A stretch of DNA of 64,000 nt from Endosaccharibacter trunci (GTDB lineage Bacteria > Pseudomonadota > Alphaproteobacteria > Acetobacterales > Acetobacteraceae), in assembly GCA_024515975.1 (NCBI GenBank), contig JAMSKV010000002.1, positions 283,918 to 347,917 of the forward strand, read 5' to 3'. The position numbers and the translations under genes are program-made. How positions within the stretch are numbered: position 1 is the first letter of the stretch; each line of letters begins with the position of its first letter. The notes beneath the pieces are model-generated. The model made no database searches. It was not told where the DNA came from and saw only the letters and a list, made by a program, of their open reading frames with translations. This document shows positions 35,490 to 44,989 of this stretch, piece by piece.

Positions 35490-36638
35490 ATGGCCAAAAG
35501 GCGCGGCAAGGGCGAGGGCGGCACCGTCGTCGTCAAGCGGGAAGAAATCATCGCCGGCGGCCATCATGGCGGCGCCTGGAAAGTGGCCTACGCCGATTTC
35601 GTGACGGCGATGATGGCCTTTTTCCTGCTCATGTGGCTGCTGAATGCCACCACCGAACAGCAGCGCCGCGGTATCGCCGCCTATTTCAGCCCGTTGGCCA
35701 ACGTCGAGAATGGTTATTCCGGCACAGGGCTGGTGCCGGGAGGTGTCACGCCGCTCGATAACGGGACCGAGCTGACGGCCAAGCCAGACAGCGCGCCCAA
35801 GGTGATGATCATCGGCGCGCCGGCGCGAGCCCCCATGCCGAACAGCAACGCGGACCATATGGTGCCCGCGCCGGACAACAGCCAGGCTGCCGACGCGCCG
35901 GCCATCTTGAACGGCGGTGGCCCCGTGCTGACCGATCCGGATGCCTCGTCGGACGATTCCGGAGAAGACGGCCGTGGCGGGGCAATGTCGCGCACCGATC
36001 CGGAGACACCCGCCGAAGCGGACAGTCCGGAGGGGCAGGCCCGGAAGGCGTCCGGTGCCTTGGCGGATGCCGCCGCGCGCGAACAGCGCACGCTGCAGAA
36101 CGCCGCTGCGGCGCTGACGCGGTCGATCGCGTCCGATCCGAGTCTTGCCGGTTCGGCGGGACAGATGGCGATCGACGTGACGCGGGAGGGTCTGCGGATC
36201 CAGATCATGGATCGCGACCAGCAACCGATGTTCGCGCGCGGCGGCGTCGCGTTGAACGAGCGGGCGGTGGCGCTGCTGCGTAAGGTCGCGCCGTTCCTGG
36301 CCCGGTTGCCCGAGCCCGTCTCGATCGGCGGCTATACCGACGGCGCACCCTGGCCGCCGGGCCCGGTGACGAACTGGAGCCTGTCGTCGGGACGGGCCAA
36401 TGCCGCGCGCGACGTGCTGGTTTCGGCGGGATTGCCGGATGGCCGCATCACCGACGTATCCGGCTATGCCGACCGCCACTTGCTGTTGCCGGCGCAGCCG
36501 ATGGCGGATGCCAACCGGCGTATCGTGCTGACCTTGCACCGGCTGCAGGCACTGCCGCCGGCTACGGCCCAGAGCGCCGCCCAGGCGGCTTCGATCGCTC
36601 CTGTCGACGCCGCCGCGAATGCGGCCGGGGGGAACTGA
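35490..36638 (+). CDS. motB: flagellar motor stator protein MotB
   Basis: 382 residues. N-terminal segment VKREEIIAGGHHGGAWKVAY followed by ADFVTAMMAFFLLMWLLNAT, the single membrane helix with the proton-carrying Asp36. A long linker rich in Asp/Ala/Pro (about 60-200) leads to the OmpA-like peptidoglycan-binding domain (SIGGYTDGAPWPPGPVTNWS, LSSGRANAARDVLVSAGLP). It is the stator anchor for torque generation. motA follows after 3 bases, the reverse of the usual motA-motB order. Confidence 0.9.
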   Translation: MAKRRGKGEGGTVVVKREEIIAGGHHGGAWKVAYADFVTAMMAFFLLMWLLNATTEQQRRGIAAYFSPLANVENGYSGTGLVPGGVTPLDNGTELTAKPDSAPKVMIIGAPARAPMPNSNADHMVPAPDNSQAADAPAILNGGGPVLTDPDASSDDSGEDGRGGAMSRTDPETPAEADSPEGQARKASGALADAAAREQRTLQNAAAALTRSIASDPSLAGSAGQMAIDVTREGLRIQIMDRDQQPMFARGGVALNERAVALLRKVAPFLARLPEPVSIGGYTDGAPWPPGPVTNWSLSSGRANAARDVLVSAGLPDGRITDVSGYADRHLLLPAQPMADANRRIVLTLHRLQALPPATAQSAAQAASIAPVDAAANAAGGN

Positions 36639-36641
36639 TCT

Positions 36642-37508
36642 ATGTTCACCCTGGCTGGACTGGGTTTTCTGCTGGCGTGCGTGTTCGGCAGTTTCATCGC
36701 ATCGGGCGGCGCGATCGGGCCGCTGATCGCCTCGATGCCGTTCGAGCTGCTGAGTATCCTGGGGGCCGCGATCGGCACGTTCCTGATGGCGAACTCGATG
36801 CACGACATCAAGCACACCATCGGCGGCTTCAAGAAAGTCCTGAAAGGGCCATCGTTCAAGAAGGCCGATTACGTCGAGATGCTAAGCCTTCTCTATTATC
36901 TGGTGAAGCTGGCCAGCTCCAAAGGCTCGACGGCGGTGGAGCCGCATATCGAGAAGCCTGAATCCTCCAGCGCCTTCGCGGCCTTTCCCAAAGTTCTGTC
37001 GAACCGCCACGCCACGGCGATGATCTGCGACTATTTCCGCATGGTCGGCATGAACGTGGACGACCCGCACCAGATCGACGATCTGATGGCCCGCGAGTTG
37101 AAAAAGACCCTGGCGGAAGAGTTGCATCCGAGCCACGCGCTGCAAAGCATGTCGGACGCCTTGCCGGCTCTTGGAATCGTCGCCGCAGTGCTCGGCGTGA
37201 TCAAGACGATGTCCAAGATCAGCGAGCCGCCGGCGGTGCTGGGCGAGATGATCGGCGGCGCGCTGGTCGGCACCTTTCTGGGCGTGCTTCTGGCCTATGG
37301 GGTGGTGGCGCCGATTTCCGCCCGCTTGAGCGCCGTGGTGCTGGAGGAGTCGAAATACTACGAACTCATCCGCGCCGTGATCGTCGCGCATCTGCACGGC
37401 AATCCGCCGCAGGTGAGCATCGAGAGCGGACGCAAGATGGTGCCGAACGAGCATATGCCGAGTTTCGCCGAACTGGAGGCGGCGGTGCAGAACCTGCAAA
37501 TCAGCTGA
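36642..37508 (+). CDS. motA: flagellar motor stator protein MotA
   Basis: 288 residues with four membrane helices: 1-20, 33-50, and the pair at about 175-225. Typical strings are GGAIGPLIASMPFELLSILG, FKKADYVEMLSLLYYLVKLA and ALPALGIVAAVLGVIKTMSK (start of helix 3), with the cytoplasmic loop between helices 2 and 3. It forms the proton channel with MotB. ATG at 36642 follows GGGGGGAACTGATCT. No other flagellar gene lies in the window. Confidence 0.93.
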   Translation: MFTLAGLGFLLACVFGSFIASGGAIGPLIASMPFELLSILGAAIGTFLMANSMHDIKHTIGGFKKVLKGPSFKKADYVEMLSLLYYLVKLASSKGSTAVEPHIEKPESSSAFAAFPKVLSNRHATAMICDYFRMVGMNVDDPHQIDDLMARELKKTLAEELHPSHALQSMSDALPALGIVAAVLGVIKTMSKISEPPAVLGEMIGGALVGTFLGVLLAYGVVAPISARLSAVVLEESKYYELIRAVIVAHLHGNPPQVSIESGRKMVPNEHMPSFAELEAAVQNLQIS

Positions 37509-37596
37509 AAATCATCCGGGATGCAGCCACCCGGCTGCCCCGGCTGCGTTCATCCCGCCGCGCCGCAGGAAGCGGCGGTGGCAGGGAGCGATCACG

Positions 37597-39096
37597 ATGC
37601 AGCATGTGGCCCAACTCGGTGAGTTGCCCGACGGCAAGCCGGTCAAGATCGAATTGGATGGCACGGAAATGCTGCTGCTGCGCGATGGCGGAACCGTGCA
37701 TGGCTTCGCCGCGACCTGTCCTCATGCCGGTGCGCCGATGGAGAAGGCCGCGTTCTGCGAAGGCAAGCTGATTTGCCCGTGGCATAAGGCGATGTTCGAC
37801 GTTCGGGACGGCAGTTTGTTGGAACCGCCGGCGCTGGAGCCGCTGCGTCGGTTCCCCGTTCGTGTGGATGGGGACGACGTCTATGTCTCCGCCACGGCCT
37901 TACCACCGCCGACTGCCACGCAAACGCTGGGCGCGGATAAGGCGTTCGCGATCGTCGGAGCGGGCGCCGCCGGTGTCGCCGTAGCCCTGGCCTTGCGGGA
38001 TCTCGGTTTTGCCGGACGGATCGTGCTGATCCATGGCGAAGGCGGCACGCCGTTCGATCGCACGGCGCTGAGCAAGGCCGTCCTGGGCGGCAAGATGGCG
38101 CCGGGCGAGGCGCCGGCCTTGCTGACGCCGGACATGGTGGAGGAAAAACGGATCACGCTGATGACCGACCGGGTCGAGCGGCTGGATCGGGGCGGCAACA
38201 CGCTGCATCTGGCGAGCGGCGACCGGCTCGTTTTTGACGCCGTTCTGCTGGCGACTGGGGGCGTCGCCAGGCCGCTCGACGTGCCCGGCGCCGATCGCCC
38301 GGGTGTTCATACCCTGCGCACGCGAGCGGACGCGGAGGCGATCATCGAGGCCGCGAAAAGCGTGTCGCGCGTCGTGATCGTGGGCGGAGGATTCATCGGC
38401 CTGGAGGCGGCGTCGGCGCTGCGGTCGCGCGGTCTTGAGGTCGATGTCGTCGTTCCGTCCGAGCTGCCGATGCAGAAGATCCTCGGAGAGGAAATTGGCC
38501 GCCGCCTACGCACGCTGCACGAGGAGAAGGGGGTGAGGTTCACCGTCGGCAAGGTCGAATCGATTGCCGGTAACGATCAGGATGCACCGGCGAATGCCGT
38601 TGTTCTCGAGGACGGGCAGCGCCTGCCGGCGACCCTTGTGCTGGTGGGCGTTGGCGTATCGCCCGCCATAGGGTTCCTAGATGGACTGGATCTGGCCGAG
38701 GATGGCGGTCTGCCCACGGATCGGCACATGCGTGTATCCGGGTCGGTCTTCGCGGCCGGCGATATCGCCCGGTTTCCGTTCGGGGAGGAGGGCGTGCCTA
38801 CCCGAATCGAGCATTGGCGGGTGGCGCAGCAGCAGGGCCGTGCTGCAGCAGCCGCGATGCTGGGCCTGGACGCGCCGTTCGACGAGACACCCCTGTTCTG
38901 GACCCTGCAGCATGGCAAGCGGATCGAGGTGCATGGCCATCCACGCGCATTCGACCGTGTCGAGATCGACGGCGATCTGGAGGACATGGCGTTTATCGGG
39001 CGGCAGTTCCGTGGCGAGACGCTGGTCGGGCTGATCGGGTGCGGGCGCGATACCGAGATGGCCGCGCTGACGCTGACGCTTCCCGCCCGTCCTTGA
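37597..39096 (+). CDS. AIF-like Rieske/FAD-dependent oxidoreductase
   Basis: 499 residues. The N-terminal 100 form a Rieske domain with CPHAG (near 46) and CPWHK (near 65), both ligand pairs for a [2Fe-2S] cluster. Residues about 110-400 form a two-dinucleotide-domain reductase (AIVGAGAAGVAVALALRDLG, VVIVGGGFIGLEAASALRSRG, VFAAGDIARF), and a C-terminal reductase-like domain follows. This is the AIFM3/Nfrl-type and ferredoxin reductase-like family, which moves electrons from NAD(P)H to an internal or external iron-sulphur centre. It stands alone after motA. Confidence 0.88.
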   Translation: MQHVAQLGELPDGKPVKIELDGTEMLLLRDGGTVHGFAATCPHAGAPMEKAAFCEGKLICPWHKAMFDVRDGSLLEPPALEPLRRFPVRVDGDDVYVSATALPPPTATQTLGADKAFAIVGAGAAGVAVALALRDLGFAGRIVLIHGEGGTPFDRTALSKAVLGGKMAPGEAPALLTPDMVEEKRITLMTDRVERLDRGGNTLHLASGDRLVFDAVLLATGGVARPLDVPGADRPGVHTLRTRADAEAIIEAAKSVSRVVIVGGGFIGLEAASALRSRGLEVDVVVPSELPMQKILGEEIGRRLRTLHEEKGVRFTVGKVESIAGNDQDAPANAVVLEDGQRLPATLVLVGVGVSPAIGFLDGLDLAEDGGLPTDRHMRVSGSVFAAGDIARFPFGEEGVPTRIEHWRVAQQQGRAAAAAMLGLDAPFDETPLFWTLQHGKRIEVHGHPRAFDRVEIDGDLEDMAFIGRQFRGETLVGLIGCGRDTEMAALTLTLPARP

Positions 39097-39227
39097 GGGA
39101 GGCCGGAGGCAGCCCTGCCGTCGGATGGAACCGATCTGCGGCGAGCGGCCCAGCACGGGACTCGCATGCTCGTCCGCACCCTTGTCTTGCCGCGGGGCAA
39201 TGCGACCCGGCGGCAGAAGATCGTGGA

Positions 39228-39677
39228 TCAGTCGGTGCGGGGCGCCTGCCTCGCGAGGGCGGCCGTGCCGCGGCTGAAGGCTGGCGACGAATCGTCCAGG
39301 GCGTCGATCGCGAACCAGCCGACCTCGAGCGCGTCTGTATCGGCGACCGGATCGCCCTCCGGGGCCAGACAGGACACTGCGACCAGGACGTAATGCCGCC
39401 CGGGCGCATCGTTCTCGGGGGGCCGGATGACATCGATGGCCGTAATCACCCCGGTCGCTGTCGAAACCAGCCCGGTTTCTTCCCGCAATTCGCGTACGGC
39501 TGCGTCAAGCAGCGGCTCATAGGGCTCGATGTGCCCGCCGGGGAACCCCCATAGCCCGCGATCCGGCGGGTTGGCACGGCGAACGAGCAGGACCCGATCG
39601 TCCCGCCGTACCACGGCCAGAACGGCGGCCCGGACGGGGGTCAGCCCAGGAGGCCGCACGGGGACGGTCGGGCTCAT
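39228..39677 (-). CDS. NUDIX hydrolase
   Basis: 149 residues from the ATG at 39677. The Nudix box reads GGHIEPYEPLLDAAVRELRE followed by ETGL, matching Gx5Ex7REUxEExGU. It sits in the ADP-ribose pyrophosphatase / MutT-like group that hydrolyses nucleoside diphosphates linked to other groups. Its start overlaps the stop of the GAF-domain gene upstream (ATGA), so the pair is translationally coupled. Confidence 0.9.
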   Translation of the reverse strand: MSPTVPVRPPGLTPVRAAVLAVVRRDDRVLLVRRANPPDRGLWGFPGGHIEPYEPLLDAAVRELREETGLVSTATGVITAIDVIRPPENDAPGRHYVLVAVSCLAPEGDPVADTDALEVGWFAIDALDDSSPAFSRGTAALARQAPRTD

Positions 39678-40141
39678 GCCCGCCGCAGGGACTCCAGCAG
39701 CAGCGACGCCGCGCGCTCGCACAGGATCTTGTCGTTGGGGGAAAACCGACCAGGGATCGGGCTGTCGATGTCGAGCACGCCCAGAACGCGTCCGTCCTGG
39801 ATCAAAGGCACCACGATCTCGCTGCGCGACGCCGCGTCGCAGGCGATATGGCCGGGAAACGCATGCACGTCCTCCACCACGATCGTGCGCCGTTCCTGCG
39901 CCGCCGTGCCGCACACGCCGCGCCCCAGAGGGATCCGCACGCAGGCGACCTTCCCCTGAAACGGACCGAGCACCAGCTCGTCGCCCTGCAGGAAATAGAA
40001 ACCGGCCCAGTTCACGTCGGGCAGGGTCTGGAACAGCAGCGCCGCCATGTTGGCGGCATTGGCGATCAGATCGTGCTCGCCGGCGAAGACCGCTTCCAGT
40101 GTTTCCGGCAGGGAATCGATATCGGTGTCATGATTTAGCAT
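39674..40141 (-). CDS. msrC: free methionine-(R)-sulfoxide reductase, GAF domain
   Basis: 155 residues forming a single GAF domain: NWAGFYFLQGDELVLGPFQG, then KVACVRIPLGRGVCGTAAQE with two of the catalytic cysteines, and FPGHIACDAASRSEIVVPL with the third. This Cys arrangement marks fRMsr (YebR/MsrC), which reduces free Met-R-sulfoxide using thioredoxin, linking it to trxB in this window. Start at 40141 chosen at MLNHDTDIDSL, where homology should begin. Confidence 0.85.
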   Translation of the reverse strand: MLNHDTDIDSLPETLEAVFAGEHDLIANAANMAALLFQTLPDVNWAGFYFLQGDELVLGPFQGKVACVRIPLGRGVCGTAAQERRTIVVEDVHAFPGHIACDAASRSEIVVPLIQDGRVLGVLDIDSPIPGRFSPNDKILCERAASLLLESLRRA

Positions 40142-40303
40142 CGCGCGGTCCGGTCGTGAGGGCAGAAGCGCCTCAGGTCGCAGATTTGCGTTCAGGACGC
40201 AAAGTCTCGGGACGGTCTCGGAGACTGGAGAGCCGGCGGAACGACGCGTATTGCGAACCGTTTTGCAGAACTGCAAACCGCCGGCTCTTCAAGCCTGAGA
40301 AGG

Positions 40304-40380
40304 TGGCGCACCCGAAAGGACTCGAACCTCTAACCCCCAGATTCGTAGTCTGGTGCTCTATCCAATTGAGCTACGGGTGC
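40304..40380 (-). tRNA. tRNA-Arg (anticodon ACG)
   Basis: Reverse complement begins GCACCCGTAGCTCAATTGG and folds into a full cloverleaf: acceptor GCACCCG/CGGGTGC, D-arm GCTC/GAGC, anticodon stem CCAGA/TCTGG with loop CTACGAA (anticodon ACG, Arg CGN), T-arm AGAGG-TTCGAGT-CCTTT, and an encoded 3' CCA. 77 bases. It lies 54 bases from the convergent-side lipoprotein gene and about 630 bases before guaA. Confidence 0.95.
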
Positions 40381-40434
40381 CTGCCGTGGGAGCGGGGTTT
40401 AGCGGAGTGTTTCGGGGTCCGCAACCCCCTCTCG

Positions 40435-40923
40435 TCAATTTCCGAGGGCGCGCTCGAAGGCATGGTGTTCAGGGCGATGGAGCACGATGGAGGCACGGCA
40501 GGCGGGGGTGCCGTAGGTGCCGTCGATGCTGGTGCCGTCCGTCGCCATCGCGCCTTCGAACACCATCGGCAGCGGTTTGCGGTCCGCATCGGTGAGGGCC
40601 AGCTGCGCGTGCAGGGATTTGCCATCCGGTGCGCGCGTCCCCTGCAGCACCAGCACGCCGCCACCCGGCACGAAGGAAATCTCCTTTCCGTCCACAAGCA
40701 GCCGGGAGGGCCGTTCGGTGGGACAGCGCCCCTTCTCGGTCCGTAGCGTTCCGGCCCATTCGCCCTGGAGATTGCCCGGCTGCGGACCGCCGCATGCGGC
40801 CAGCGCCAGAACCAGCGTCATGGCCACGCTCCGGGCTAAGGTCGGGGCCAGGGCCGGAAGCGGCAGGGGGGCATACGGCGCGCGCCCGATCATGTCCGCA
40901 GGCGATTTCTCCGTTGCATGCAT
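40435..40923 (-). CDS. hypothetical lipoprotein
   Basis: 162 residues from the ATG at 40923, with GAGGAG upstream. A hydrophobic stretch [15 protein letters not shown] gives a lipobox (LAAC, Cys about 44) after an unusually long N-region. The mature part ([37 protein letters not shown]) suggests a small beta-rich domain. Not assigned. It is divergent from guaA. Confidence 0.6.
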   Translation of the reverse strand: MHATEKSPADMIGRAPYAPLPLPALAPTLARSVAMTLVLALAACGGPQPGNLQGEWAGTLRTEKGRCPTERPSRLLVDGKEISFVPGGGVLVLQGTRAPDGKSLHAQLALTDADRKPLPMVFEGAMATDGTSIDGTYGTPACRASIVLHRPEHHAFERALGN

Positions 40924-41009
40924 GGCTTGAATTCTCCTCGACCCTGGCCCCGTGCCGGGACGGCCGGTATAGCAGGCCGGATATTCTCCGCGATCCGAAG
41001 GCCACACCC

Positions 41010-42581
41010 ATGAGCGAGCTCGAAGCCGTCCTGCACGAGGATCGGATCCTGATCCTGGATTTCGGCAGCCAGGTGACGCAGCTCATCGCCCGACGCGTGC
41101 GCGAAAGCGGCGTGTATTGCGAGATCTGGCCGTTCAGCACCGCACCCGAGCGGATCGCCGGTTTCGGCGCCAGGGGCATCATCCTGTCGGGCGGCCCGGC
41201 CAGCGTCCTGGACCAGGGCGCACCGCGCATTCCCGACGCCGTGTTCGCGCAGGGCGTGCCCGTGCTCGGCATCTGCTACGGCCAGCAGGCCATGTGCGCT
41301 CAGCTGGGCGGGGCGGTGGAAACCCACGAGCATCGCGAGTTCGGACGCGCGCATGTGGACGTTCTGGAGGACAGCGCGCTGCTGCGCGGCGTCTGGCAGC
41401 GTGGGGCGCGCGAGCAGGTGTGGATGAGCCATGGCGACCGCGTGACCCGCCTGCCGACCGGCTTCAAGGCGGTGGCGGTGAGCGAGGGCGCGCCGTTCGC
41501 GATCATCGCCGACGAGGGGCGCCGTCTCTACGGCGTGCAGTTCCACCCCGAGGTGGTGCACACGCCGCATGGCGCAGCGCTTCTGCGCAACTTCACCCAT
41601 GATGTGGCGGGCTGCGGCGGGTCGTGGACCATGGCCGGCTTCAAGCAGATGGAGATCGAGCGCATCCGCGCCCAGGTCGGCACCGGCCGCGTGATCTGCG
41701 GCCTCTCCGGCGGCGTGGACAGCTCTGTCGCCGCGGTGCTGATCCACGAGGCGATCGGCGACCAGCTCACCTGCATCTTCGTCGACCACGGCATGATGCG
41801 GGCCGGCGAGGCGGAGGAGGTGGTGCGGACCTTCCGCAACCGCTTCAACATCCATCTGGTGCATCGCGACGCCTCGGACCTGTTCATCGGCGCGCTGGAA
41901 GGCGTCACCGATCCGGAGATCAAGCGCAAGACGATCGGCCGTCTGTTCGTCGAGGTGTTCGACGAGGAGGCGAGCAAGCTGGGCGGCGCCGATTTCCTGG
42001 CCCAGGGCACGCTCTATCCGGACGTGATCGAGAGCGTGTCGCATACGGGCGGCCCGTCGGTGACCATCAAGAGCCACCACAATGTCGGCGGCCTGCCCGA
42101 GACCATGCGGATGAAGCTGGTCGAGCCGCTGCGCGAGTTGTTCAAGGACGAGGTGCGTGTCCTCGGCCGCGAGCTGGGCATTCCCGAGGCGATCGTCGGC
42201 CGTCATCCGTTCCCGGGGCCCGGGCTGGCGATCCGCATTCCGGGCGACATCACCCGCGAGAAGCTCGACCTGCTGCGCAAGGTGGACACGATCTACCTGG
42301 AAGAGATCCGCACCGCCGGTCTCTACGACGCGATCTGGCAGGCTTTCGCGGTTCTGTTGCCGGTGCGCACCGTGGGGGTGATGGGCGACGGCCGCACCTA
42401 CGACCAGGCCTGCGCCCTGCGTGCCGTGACCTCGACCGACGGCATGACGGCGGAGGTGTATCCGTTCGACATGGGGTTCCTGAACCGCGTGGCGGGGCGG
42501 ATCGTCAACGAGGTGCGCGGGATCAACCGGGTGACGTACGACATCACGTCGAAGCCGCCGGGGACGATCGAGTGGGAGTGA
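41010..42581 (+). CDS. guaA: GMP synthase (glutamine-hydrolysing)
   Basis: 523 residues, complete. N-terminal class I glutamine amidotransferase with the nucleophile Cys89 in GICYGQQAM and the His/Glu pair in [11 protein letters not shown]. Then the ATP-pyrophosphatase domain with PP-loop GLSGGVDSS, and the C-terminal dimerisation domain ending [18 protein letters not shown]. It converts XMP to GMP. The coding end is intact although an integrase gene begins about 220 bases downstream, as expected when an element uses the guaA 3' end as attachment site and restores it. Confidence 0.97.
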   Translation: MSELEAVLHEDRILILDFGSQVTQLIARRVRESGVYCEIWPFSTAPERIAGFGARGIILSGGPASVLDQGAPRIPDAVFAQGVPVLGICYGQQAMCAQLGGAVETHEHREFGRAHVDVLEDSALLRGVWQRGAREQVWMSHGDRVTRLPTGFKAVAVSEGAPFAIIADEGRRLYGVQFHPEVVHTPHGAALLRNFTHDVAGCGGSWTMAGFKQMEIERIRAQVGTGRVICGLSGGVDSSVAAVLIHEAIGDQLTCIFVDHGMMRAGEAEEVVRTFRNRFNIHLVHRDASDLFIGALEGVTDPEIKRKTIGRLFVEVFDEEASKLGGADFLAQGTLYPDVIESVSHTGGPSVTIKSHHNVGGLPETMRMKLVEPLRELFKDEVRVLGRELGIPEAIVGRHPFPGPGLAIRIPGDITREKLDLLRKVDTIYLEEIRTAGLYDAIWQAFAVLLPVRTVGVMGDGRTYDQACALRAVTSTDGMTAEVYPFDMGFLNRVAGRIVNEVRGINRVTYDITSKPPGTIEWE

Positions 42582-42696
42582 TCTAAGGTCGTTTCAGACC
42601 ATCTCGCGCCGTGCCAAGAATCGCCTGAACCTTCTGACTAACAAGGACTTTTCTTCCTACCCCGTATCACTGCATGTCACTCCAGCCCGGCCACTT

Positions 42697-42772
42697 TGTT
42701 GGTAGCGATGTTGGTATGGCGCAGAATGGTCAAGAAACGGGCTTTCGCTACCAACACACCCTCTGTTGGTAT
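42697..42772. repeat. four TGTTGGTA repeats before the integrase
   Basis: TGTTGGTAGCGA (42697-42708) has an exact inverted partner TCGCTACCAACA at 42745-42756. TGTTGGTAT occurs directly at 42709-42717 and 42764-42772. The cluster lies between guaA and the integrase start at 42801 and is suited to bind an integrase arm domain or excisionase, or to control the integrase promoter. Confidence 0.6.
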
Positions 42773-42800
42773 CCGTTCGTCCCCGACCGGATGCGGATTT

Positions 42801-44150
42801 ATGGGCGATCTCACTGATAAAGAACTGAGAAATCTCAAGCCAAAGGCCAAGCTCTACAAGGTGACGGACCGCGACGGGATGCACGCCGCTGTCACGCCGA
42901 GCGGGGTCATTTCATTCCGGTATCAGTATCGGGTAAACGGGCGGCAGGAGATCTTGACCATCGGCCGCTATAGCGCCGAGGCGGCGCGCACGCTGACTCG
43001 GGCGCCCGACGCGTTGGAATATGGAATGGATGTGTCGCTTGCGGAAGCGAGGACGCTTTTGGCGCGCGCGAGGCGTCAGGTTGAGCGGGGTGAGTCGCCG
43101 TCGAAAGCCAAGGTGGAGAAGCGCACTGCGTCAGCCGAAGCGTTCACCTTCGGCGGTTGGGCGGAAGCGTATTTCAAGCACAAGGCCGATCCCAGGTCGG
43201 GGGCAGAAAGGCTGGCCGACAGCACGCTAGCGATGCGCCGCTCTGTCTATGATCGCGCCATCGCGGGAAACTTGTCGAAGCTCAAGCTGGGGGAGGTAAC
43301 CCCACAGCGTCTCAAGCGCCTCTGCGACGAGGTCAAAGAGAAACGCGGGCCGGCCGTCGCCGTGCATGTCCGCGAGGTCGTGTTGCTGGTGTTCCGCCAC
43401 GCCCAGGCATGTGGGCTGGATGTGAGCAATCCAGCCGAGTCGATACGCACCAGCGCTATCGCCACGTTCGAGCCGCGCGAGCGCGCCTTATCGCCGTCAG
43501 AAGTTCGCGCCGTCCTGACGGCTTTGGATCACGTGGCGGCGGCGCCAACGCTGCGCTCAGCGGTGAAGTTTGTTCTGCTTACTGGAGTTCGCAAGTCGGA
43601 GTTCATTGACGCCACATGGAAGGAAATCGACTTCGCCGCCGCGCGCTGGACGATTCCGGCCGAGCGTATGAAGGCTGGCAAGATGCATGTTGTCCCGCTG
43701 AGTGATCAGGCGCTCGACATTCTTACGGCGTTCCGGACCATGTTCGGCGTCAGCCGATACCTGCATCCTGGCCGGTACGACGGCGATACGCCCATAAGCA
43801 ACGCCACGCTCAATCGCGTGATCGATGCGGCCGTGGAGCGTATCCGTAAGGATGACCCGGACTTTGAAAGCCTTGGCGTTCACGACCTGCGCCGCACCTT
43901 TTCGACAGGCCTAAACCGAGCCAAGTTCGATGAACGCTGGATCGAGATGAGTATGGCTCACGCGCCGCGGAACCGGATCGCAGCTGTCTATAACGTGAAC
44001 CGCTACTTGGCAGAGCGCAAGATCATGCTTCAATGTTGGGCTGACATGCTCGATGCCTGGGTGAAGGGCGAGTCTGCCAAAGAGCTGATCGCCGACGCGA
44101 AGCAGCGCGCCGCCGAGATCCACGGCGACGAGTTGGACGACGATCTCTGA
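42801..44150 (+). CDS. int: tyrosine integrase, P4/DUF4102 type
   Basis: 449 residues from the ATG at 42801 (MGDLTDKELRNLKPKAKLYK), the usual start of prophage/ICE integrases with an N-terminal DUF4102 arm-binding domain. A core-binding domain spans about 115-220. The catalytic domain shows Arg264 (TGVRKSE), Lys near 292-294, His361 and Arg364 (HDLRRT), His387 (AHAPR) and nucleophile Tyr397 (AVYN). All catalytic residues are present, so it is probably active. It is adjacent to guaA and convergent with the AlpA-type gene (1 base apart). Confidence 0.93.
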   Translation: MGDLTDKELRNLKPKAKLYKVTDRDGMHAAVTPSGVISFRYQYRVNGRQEILTIGRYSAEAARTLTRAPDALEYGMDVSLAEARTLLARARRQVERGESPSKAKVEKRTASAEAFTFGGWAEAYFKHKADPRSGAERLADSTLAMRRSVYDRAIAGNLSKLKLGEVTPQRLKRLCDEVKEKRGPAVAVHVREVVLLVFRHAQACGLDVSNPAESIRTSAIATFEPRERALSPSEVRAVLTALDHVAAAPTLRSAVKFVLLTGVRKSEFIDATWKEIDFAAARWTIPAERMKAGKMHVVPLSDQALDILTAFRTMFGVSRYLHPGRYDGDTPISNATLNRVIDAAVERIRKDDPDFESLGVHDLRRTFSTGLNRAKFDERWIEMSMAHAPRNRIAAVYNVNRYLAERKIMLQCWADMLDAWVKGESAKELIADAKQRAAEIHGDELDDDL

Positions 44151-44151
44151 A

Positions 44152-44388
44152 CTACGCGTGGCTTGCGCGCCTTCTCTCCGTCAACGCCTCTGGCGGCCGC
44201 CAGCCGGCGGGGTTAGCGATCCAACAATCGATATCGGATTCGTGCCAACCGGATCCGTTCATGCTGATCTTCAGCTGGGCTGGGAAGGTGCCCTCGGCGA
44301 TCTTGCGGTAGATGGTGGAGCGGCTGAGTCCGGTGCGGGCGAGAACGGTCTTCAGACGAACGATACGGCTTGCGACGAGCATGGTCAT
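44152..44388 (-). CDS. AlpA-family DNA-binding protein (excisionase-like)
   Basis: 78 residues with the AlpA/phage excisionase MerR-like HTH: IVRLKTVLARTGLSRSTIYR followed by KIAEGTFPAQLKIS and GWHESDIDCWIANP. Such proteins switch on excision or regulate integrase genes of P4-like elements. It is tail-to-tail with the integrase. Start at the first ATG (44388); the second Met is two codons later. Confidence 0.88.
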   Translation of the reverse strand: MTMLVASRIVRLKTVLARTGLSRSTIYRKIAEGTFPAQLKISMNGSGWHESDIDCWIANPAGWRPPEALTERRRASHA

Positions 44389-44745
44389 GCTGCCTCCTGC
44401 TGGATGCTTTTGACATTGCAGGGACCAGACAGGTCGATGATTCGTTGTTGTGCAACAGATATTTGATGGTCGTAGTAGTGGGGCGTGGAGGGGGTAAAAA
44501 ATGCCGGGGTCGGTGCCGTAGCTTAACGTGAATTCTGGACCAAGACTGCGACCCGACTAGCTATCGACTCCGAAGCTTGCCGGCGGTCTCCGACCATAGC
44601 ATCGACAGCGGGGCGGGTTTGAGTCGCTCGGTAATCGCGCGTCGCCGCGTGGACTGCAGCCGGACATGTTGCCCACCTGATACTGGCGCTGGTAGGCTTG
44701 GCCAAGTCCGGGCGCGCGGTCGGCGCAGCGGCCGGAAGGAGCGAT
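44389..44745. other. no recognisable gene
   Basis: About 360 bases of the island between the AlpA-type gene and a decayed tRNA-like sequence. No convincing coding frame, transposase fragment or hairpin terminator is seen; the right side of 44388 must hold the promoter of the AlpA-type gene. Confidence 0.5.
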
Positions 44746-44821
44746 GCATGCGTAGCTCAGGTGGATAGAGCGCCACCTTCGAAGTGTAGGCCATACGTTC
44801 AAATCGTGTCGCCCGGTCCCA
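44746..44821 (+). pseudogene. tRNA-Arg-like sequence, decayed
   Basis: 76 bases that start GCATGCGTAGCTCAGG and end in CCCA. The D-arm (GCTC/GAGC) and T-arm (ATACG-TTCAAAT-CGTGT) are intact and the anticodon loop reads CTTCGAA (UCG, Arg). The acceptor halves GCATGCG and CGCCCGG pair at only four of seven places, and the anticodon stem keeps only three pairs. It is likely a dead tRNA copy, perhaps the trace of a tRNA-targeting integration. Confidence 0.55.
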
Positions 44822-44989
44822 TTTCCTCCAAGGAAAGCAGAGCGATAATAACGGTCCTTCGGGATCGTTTTTGCTTAGAGGTCCAAAAATCCGCGCTGCT
44901 CTAAGCAGAATCCATTCAGTTGGATGAAAGTCGCGTGCGGACGCGACCTTCCTCGTTGGTCGCGTAGCCGTCGTTTAAAGCTCGAAGAG

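Noticed and set aside
37509..37596. Inverted repeats after motA as a terminator
   Set aside because: Paired GC-rich stretches exist but no T-run follows, so I do not call an intrinsic terminator.
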